Assembly: GCF_022179065.1 (NCBI RefSeq)
Contig: NZ_BPQD01000006.1
Coordinates: forward strand, 62,001-126,000
Length of the DNA stretch: 64,000 nt
DNA from: Methylobacterium adhaesivum
Lineage (GTDB): Bacteria; Pseudomonadota; Alphaproteobacteria; Rhizobiales; Beijerinckiaceae
Reading direction: 5' to 3'
The notes beneath the pieces are model-generated. The model made no database searches and was not told the DNA's origin. It worked only from the letters and a program-made list of their open reading frames with translations. The position numbers and the translations under genes were made by a program. This document shows positions 61,034-64,000 of this stretch, piece after piece (within the stretch, counting starts at the first letter, position 1; the number at the start of each line of letters is the position of its first letter).

Positions 61034-62049
61034 GACACCTGCTCCGCCAGCTTGAGGAGTTCGGCGCAGCTCGTGGACTTGCCGGCGAAATCCTTCCAGG
61101 CCGTGTCCTTGGCGATGTCGCGCCATTGGCCGAGCGTCTTCTCGTCGAGTTGCTGCACCTTGGCGCCGGCCTTGGCGAAGACCTCCTCGACGCGGGTGTC
61201 GTCGGCCTTGGCGCCGGCCTGCCCGAAGGTCTCGAGTTCGGCGCCGATGGCCATGATGAGGTCCTGCTGGTCCTTCGGCAGACGGTCGAACACGATCTTC
61301 GACATCATGATCGGCTCCCACATGAGCCAGTAGGTGTGCTGCGCTCCCGAGGTGAGGGATTTCGACAGTTCCTCCAGGCGGAACGAGATCAGGCTCGTGG
61401 AGGAAGTGATGACGGCGTCGCACGCGCCCGTCTGCATGGCGGCGTAGGATTCGTTCGACGGGATCGACAGGGTGGCGGCCCCCGCAGCCTTCATCATCAG
61501 GTCCATTTCGCGCGAGCCGCCCCGGACCTTGAGGCCCTTGGCGTCGCCGGGGGCGAAGAGCGGCCGGTCGCGGCTCGCGACGCCGCCGGCCTGCCACACC
61601 CACGAGACCACGACGACGCCTTTGGATTCGAGGATCTCCGTGAGCTTGCGGCCGACGGGGGCGTTCTTCCAGGCCGTGGCCTGCGCGTAGGAGGTGACGA
61701 GGCCCGGCATCAGGCCGATATTCATCTCCGGCACCTCGCCGCCCGCGTAGGGGCTGGGATAGAGCGTCATGTCGAGGGCGCCCTTGCGGATGGCGCCGAA
61801 CTGGGCATTCGTCTTCATGAGCGACGAGCCGGGATAGACCTGCAGTTCCAGGGCGCCCTTCGAGCGCTCGGCCAGGGCGGCGGCGAACTTCCGGCACGCG
61901 CGATCGCGAAAGTCGCCCTCCTCGAGGGTGCCGCCGGGGAACTGGTGCGAGATCTTGAGCGTCGTGGCGGCCCGGGCCCGGCCCCCCAGGGTCAGGATCG
62001 CGGGGGCGGCCAAGCCGGCGGCGACGAGGGTGCGGCGTGTCAACGTCAT
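61030..62049 (-). CDS. dctP: TRAP transporter solute-binding protein, DctP family
   Basis: 339 residues. A Tat-type signal (LTRRTLVAAGLAAPAILTLGGRARA) precedes a DctP domain: LKISHQFPGGTLEEGDFRDRACRKFAAAL, LELQVYPGSSL, and the substrate-binding region GLKVRGGSREMDLMMKAAGAATL with a conserved Arg. Start ATG 62049 has GAGAGGAAG upstream. First gene of the dctPQM unit, divergent from a GntR regulator. The ligand is an organic acid, not determinable from sequence. Confidence 0.94.
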   Translation of the reverse strand: MTLTRRTLVAAGLAAPAILTLGGRARAATTLKISHQFPGGTLEEGDFRDRACRKFAAALAERSKGALELQVYPGSSLMKTNAQFGAIRKGALDMTLYPSPYAGGEVPEMNIGLMPGLVTSYAQATAWKNAPVGRKLTEILESKGVVVVSWVWQAGGVASRDRPLFAPGDAKGLKVRGGSREMDLMMKAAGAATLSIPSNESYAAMQTGACDAVITSSTSLISFRLEELSKSLTSGAQHTYWLMWEPIMMSKIVFDRLPKDQQDLIMAIGAELETFGQAGAKADDTRVEEVFAKAGAKVQQLDEKTLGQWRDIAKDTAWKDFAGKSTSCAELLKLAEQVS

Positions 62050-62102
62050 GGCGTCTTCCTCTCCGAGGCAGGCACGTCGCCCGCGTTGTTTTGCGGTGCA
62101 AC

Positions 62103-62131
62103 ATTTATACTGCATTGCCCGCTATTTATAC
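62103..62131. promoter_or_regulatory. Paired ATTTATAC direct repeats between GntR and TRAP genes
   Basis: ATTTATAC occurs at 62103-62110 and 62124-62131, 21 bases apart, that is, two helical turns on the same face. The sequence is unusually AT-rich for this genome. It lies in the 171-bp gap between the divergent dctP and GntR genes, where a GntR/FCD operator would be expected. Candidate operator or -10 elements. Confidence 0.4.
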
Positions 62132-62220
62132 CAGAGAACGACGGCTTGTATATTTTGTCAACCGTGCCGCATAAGGTAACCGAGTCGACGGCTCAAGGCA
62201 CAGGCGGAGGAACCGGCCCC

Positions 62221-62892
62221 ATGGAACCCGAGCGCGTGAACCAGTCCCTGCGCCTGCGCCAGACCATCGAGACGGAGATCGTCGACGGGCGCCTCGCCAT
62301 CGGCGCCCGCCTCGACGAGACGGAACTGGCCGAGCGCTTCGGCGTGTCGCGCACGCCCATCCGCGAGGCGCTGCTGCAACTGGCGATGACGGGTCTCGTC
62401 GAGATCAAGCCGCGCCGGGGCGCCCTGGTGAGCGCGCCCGATCCGCAACTGCTCATCGCCATGTTCGAGACCATGGCGGAGATCGAGGCCGCCTGCGGCC
62501 GGCTCGCGGCCCGCCGGCTGATCCCCGCCGACGAGGCCGCCCTCAAGGCGGCCCTCGCCGCCTGCGCGGCCGCCGCCGAGGCCCAGGACCCGGAAGCCTA
62601 TTACGAGGAGAACTACGTCTTCCACACGGTGGTCTACCGGGCCTGCCGCAACGCGTTCCTCGCCGAACAGGCCCGCCTGCTGCACCGACGCCTCGCGCCG
62701 TTCCGGCGGATGCAGCTCCGGGCGCGTCACCGTCTCGGCCAATCGCTGGCTGAGCACGAGGCCATCGTGGCCGCCATCGTGGCCGGCGACGAGACCCTGG
62801 CCTCCGAACGGCTGCGCGCCCACGTGATCGTGCAGGGTGACCGCTTCTCGGACCTCGTGGCGAGCCTACGGGCGATCAACGACGCGGCGTGA
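62221..62892 (+). CDS. GntR-family regulator, FadR/FCD type
   Basis: 223 residues. Winged helix-turn-helix at about 5-70 (RLDETELAERFGVSRTPIREALLQLAMTGLVEIKPRRGALV), then the all-helical FCD ligand domain (about 75-215) with metal-site histidines in EENYVFHTVVYRACRN and EHEAIVAAI. GCGGAGGA lies 9 bases before ATG 62221. It is divergent from the dctPQM operon and most likely represses it until the organic-acid substrate binds. Confidence 0.92.
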   Translation: MEPERVNQSLRLRQTIETEIVDGRLAIGARLDETELAERFGVSRTPIREALLQLAMTGLVEIKPRRGALVSAPDPQLLIAMFETMAEIEAACGRLAARRLIPADEAALKAALAACAAAAEAQDPEAYYEENYVFHTVVYRACRNAFLAEQARLLHRRLAPFRRMQLRARHRLGQSLAEHEAIVAAIVAGDETLASERLRAHVIVQGDRFSDLVASLRAINDAA

Positions 62893-62972
62893 TACAACCG
62901 ATCCTTAAGACCTCCCGGACTAATCGAAAAAATACAGTTGCAAGACCACTTGCGATTTTTTCGGGCTGACCT

Positions 62973-64000
62973 ATGCGACCCTCGATCAAAGCGACGCTCA
63001 GCGGACTTTTCGCCCTGCTGGCCGTGATCACCACCGTTCAAGGGGTGATCTCCCTGCGCAAACTCCACACGATCGGGGCGGAAGTCGAACAGCTGGCGGG
63101 CAATGCCCTGCCGTCGGTGGATACGGCCCACGCCCTCAACGCCCTGGTGATGCGCATCCGCCTCTGGCAGTTCCGCTACCTCACGGCCGACACCGAGGCG
63201 GAGCGGGCCTCGAGCACCAAGGCGAGCGATGAACTGGTCGAGGCCCTCGGACGCACGCGCGCCGCCTACGATGCCCTCGTGAGTTCGCCCGAGGAGCGCG
63301 CCCTGGTCGCCGCGTTCGATACGCAGTGGCAGGCGATGATAGGGGGATGGACCGCGCTGAAACGGATCGACCCAGCCGACCGCGAGACGATCTTCGCCCG
63401 CTTCCGCGGCCCCATTCAGGCCGACTATACCGCCCTGACGGCCACCGGGCGCAAGCTCGTCGACCTGAACCGCAAGGCCGGTGCCGATGCCGGCCAGGCC
63501 GCGCGGGCGAACCAAGCCGGAGCGATCTTCATCACGCAGCTGATGCTGGTCGCCGCGGTCGCCATGGCCATCGCCGCGATGGCCTTCGCGTTCCTCGGCG
63601 TCGCCCGTCCCATCGAGGCGATGACCGTCGCCATGCGTCGGCTCGCCGCCGGCGACACGGACTCGAAGATTCCGAGCGTCGGGCGCGGCGACGAGATCGG
63701 CGCGATGGCGGCAACCCTCGACACCTTCCGGGACACCCTGATGCGGACCCGCGCCCTCGAGGCGGAGACGGCCCTGGCGCGGGCCGGGGCGGAGGCCCAG
63801 CGCAGGGCGGCGGCCGTCGCCCTGGCCGACGGGTTCGAGAACGCGGTGGGCGGCATTCTGACCCGCGTAACGGGGGCGGCGGCCCAGCTGCGCGGCACGG
63901 CGCAAGGGCTCGCCGGCACCGCGACGCAGACCGCCCGGCAATCCGTGGCCGCGGCAGCGGCGGCGGAGCAGGCCGGCAGCAACGTCACCACGGTGGCGGC
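62973..64000 (+). CDS. Methyl-accepting chemotaxis protein, 3' end missing
   Basis: The open frame runs to the right edge (342 codons seen). TM1 is about 7-28 (LSGLFALLAVITTVQGVISL); a four-helix-bundle sensor domain follows (about 30-185); TM2 is about 192-213 (LMLVAAVAMAIAAMAFAFLG); HAMP domain about 214-265 (RPIEAMTVAMRRLAAGDTDSKIP). The signalling region has begun (AVALADGFENAVGGILTRV) when the window ends. The sensor start SLRKLHTIGAEVEQLAGNALPSVDTAHALN resembles small-molecule-sensing MCP_4HB domains. Ligand unknown. Confidence 0.93.
   Translation, partial: MRPSIKATLSGLFALLAVITTVQGVISLRKLHTIGAEVEQLAGNALPSVDTAHALNALVMRIRLWQFRYLTADTEAERASSTKASDELVEALGRTRAAYDALVSSPEERALVAAFDTQWQAMIGGWTALKRIDPADRETIFARFRGPIQADYTALTATGRKLVDLNRKAGADAGQAARANQAGAIFITQLMLVAAVAMAIAAMAFAFLGVARPIEAMTVAMRRLAAGDTDSKIPSVGRGDEIGAMAATLDTFRDTLMRTRALEAETALARAGAEAQRRAAAVALADGFENAVGGILTRVTGAAAQLRGTAQGLAGTATQTARQSVAAAAAAEQAGSNVTTVA

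Noticed and set aside
62146-62161. TTGTATATTTTGTCAA as a perfect GntR operator
   Set aside because: The two halves are only roughly symmetric; the paired ATTTATAC repeats nearby are a cleaner candidate.
62169-62199. A fifth CTGTAACC-type promoter at AAGGTAACC before the GntR gene
   Set aside because: It lacks the CTG of the -35 element, and the sequence 16 bases later (GCACAG) does not match CGA(A/T).

Overview
The window is GC-rich alphaproteobacterial DNA, most likely from Methylobacterium/Methylorubrum or a close Hyphomicrobiales relative. This rests on base composition, the gene families present, a Rhizobiales-type palindromic repeat at 2419-2513 and a four-hairpin array at 11823-11912. 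The genus is an inference. I saw no rRNA, tRNA, CRISPR array, transposase or prophage.

Layout. 1-20.5 kb is mixed housekeeping: an omega-aminotransferase cut by the left edge, a chemoreceptor, an orphan TRAP binding protein, a tartrate/malate-type dehydrogenase, an exported asparaginase, two LysR regulators, an acyl-CoA synthetase, TypA, an aldo/keto reductase and several small exported proteins. 20.6-28 kb is seven minus-strand genes in two translationally coupled blocks. The upstream block pairs a DUF3095 nucleotide-cyclase-like protein with a cyclic-nucleotide-binding patatin phospholipase. The downstream block is a complete P450 system (glycosyltransferase, small membrane protein, 3Fe-4S ferredoxin, ferredoxin reductase, P450). 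28.3-36.3 kb is a periplasmic thiol and methionine-oxidation stress regulon: DUF1223, two NrsF-type anti-sigma factors, a DsbD/ScsB-like protein, a methionine-repeat MXKDX protein, an ECF sigma factor, exported MsrB and MsrA, a cytochrome b561 and a YedY/MsrP-like molybdoprotein.

One promoter-like element, CTGTAACC-N15/16-CGA(A/T), stands before each of the three transcription units of this regulon. A fourth copy, on the minus strand, stands 40 bp before the glycosyltransferase/P450 operon. This suggests that one ECF sigma factor controls both methionine repair and the P450 pathway, and it is the most interesting signal in the window.

36.6-54 kb carries a glutathione transferase, an M20 peptidase, a DUF3649/PepSY/DUF3325 iron-associated trio, a Min locus with two tandem minC genes, a CNT nucleoside transporter, a 42-residue peptide with a repeated helix, an ABC-F ATPase, a patatin-like lipoprotein, an ABC exporter, small proteins, a metallophosphoesterase and one AT-rich orphan gene. 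54-64 kb carries a coupled GNAT/basic-amino-acid decarboxylase pair, PPK2, an enoyl-CoA hydratase, a complete TRAP transporter divergent from a GntR regulator, and a chemoreceptor cut by the right edge.
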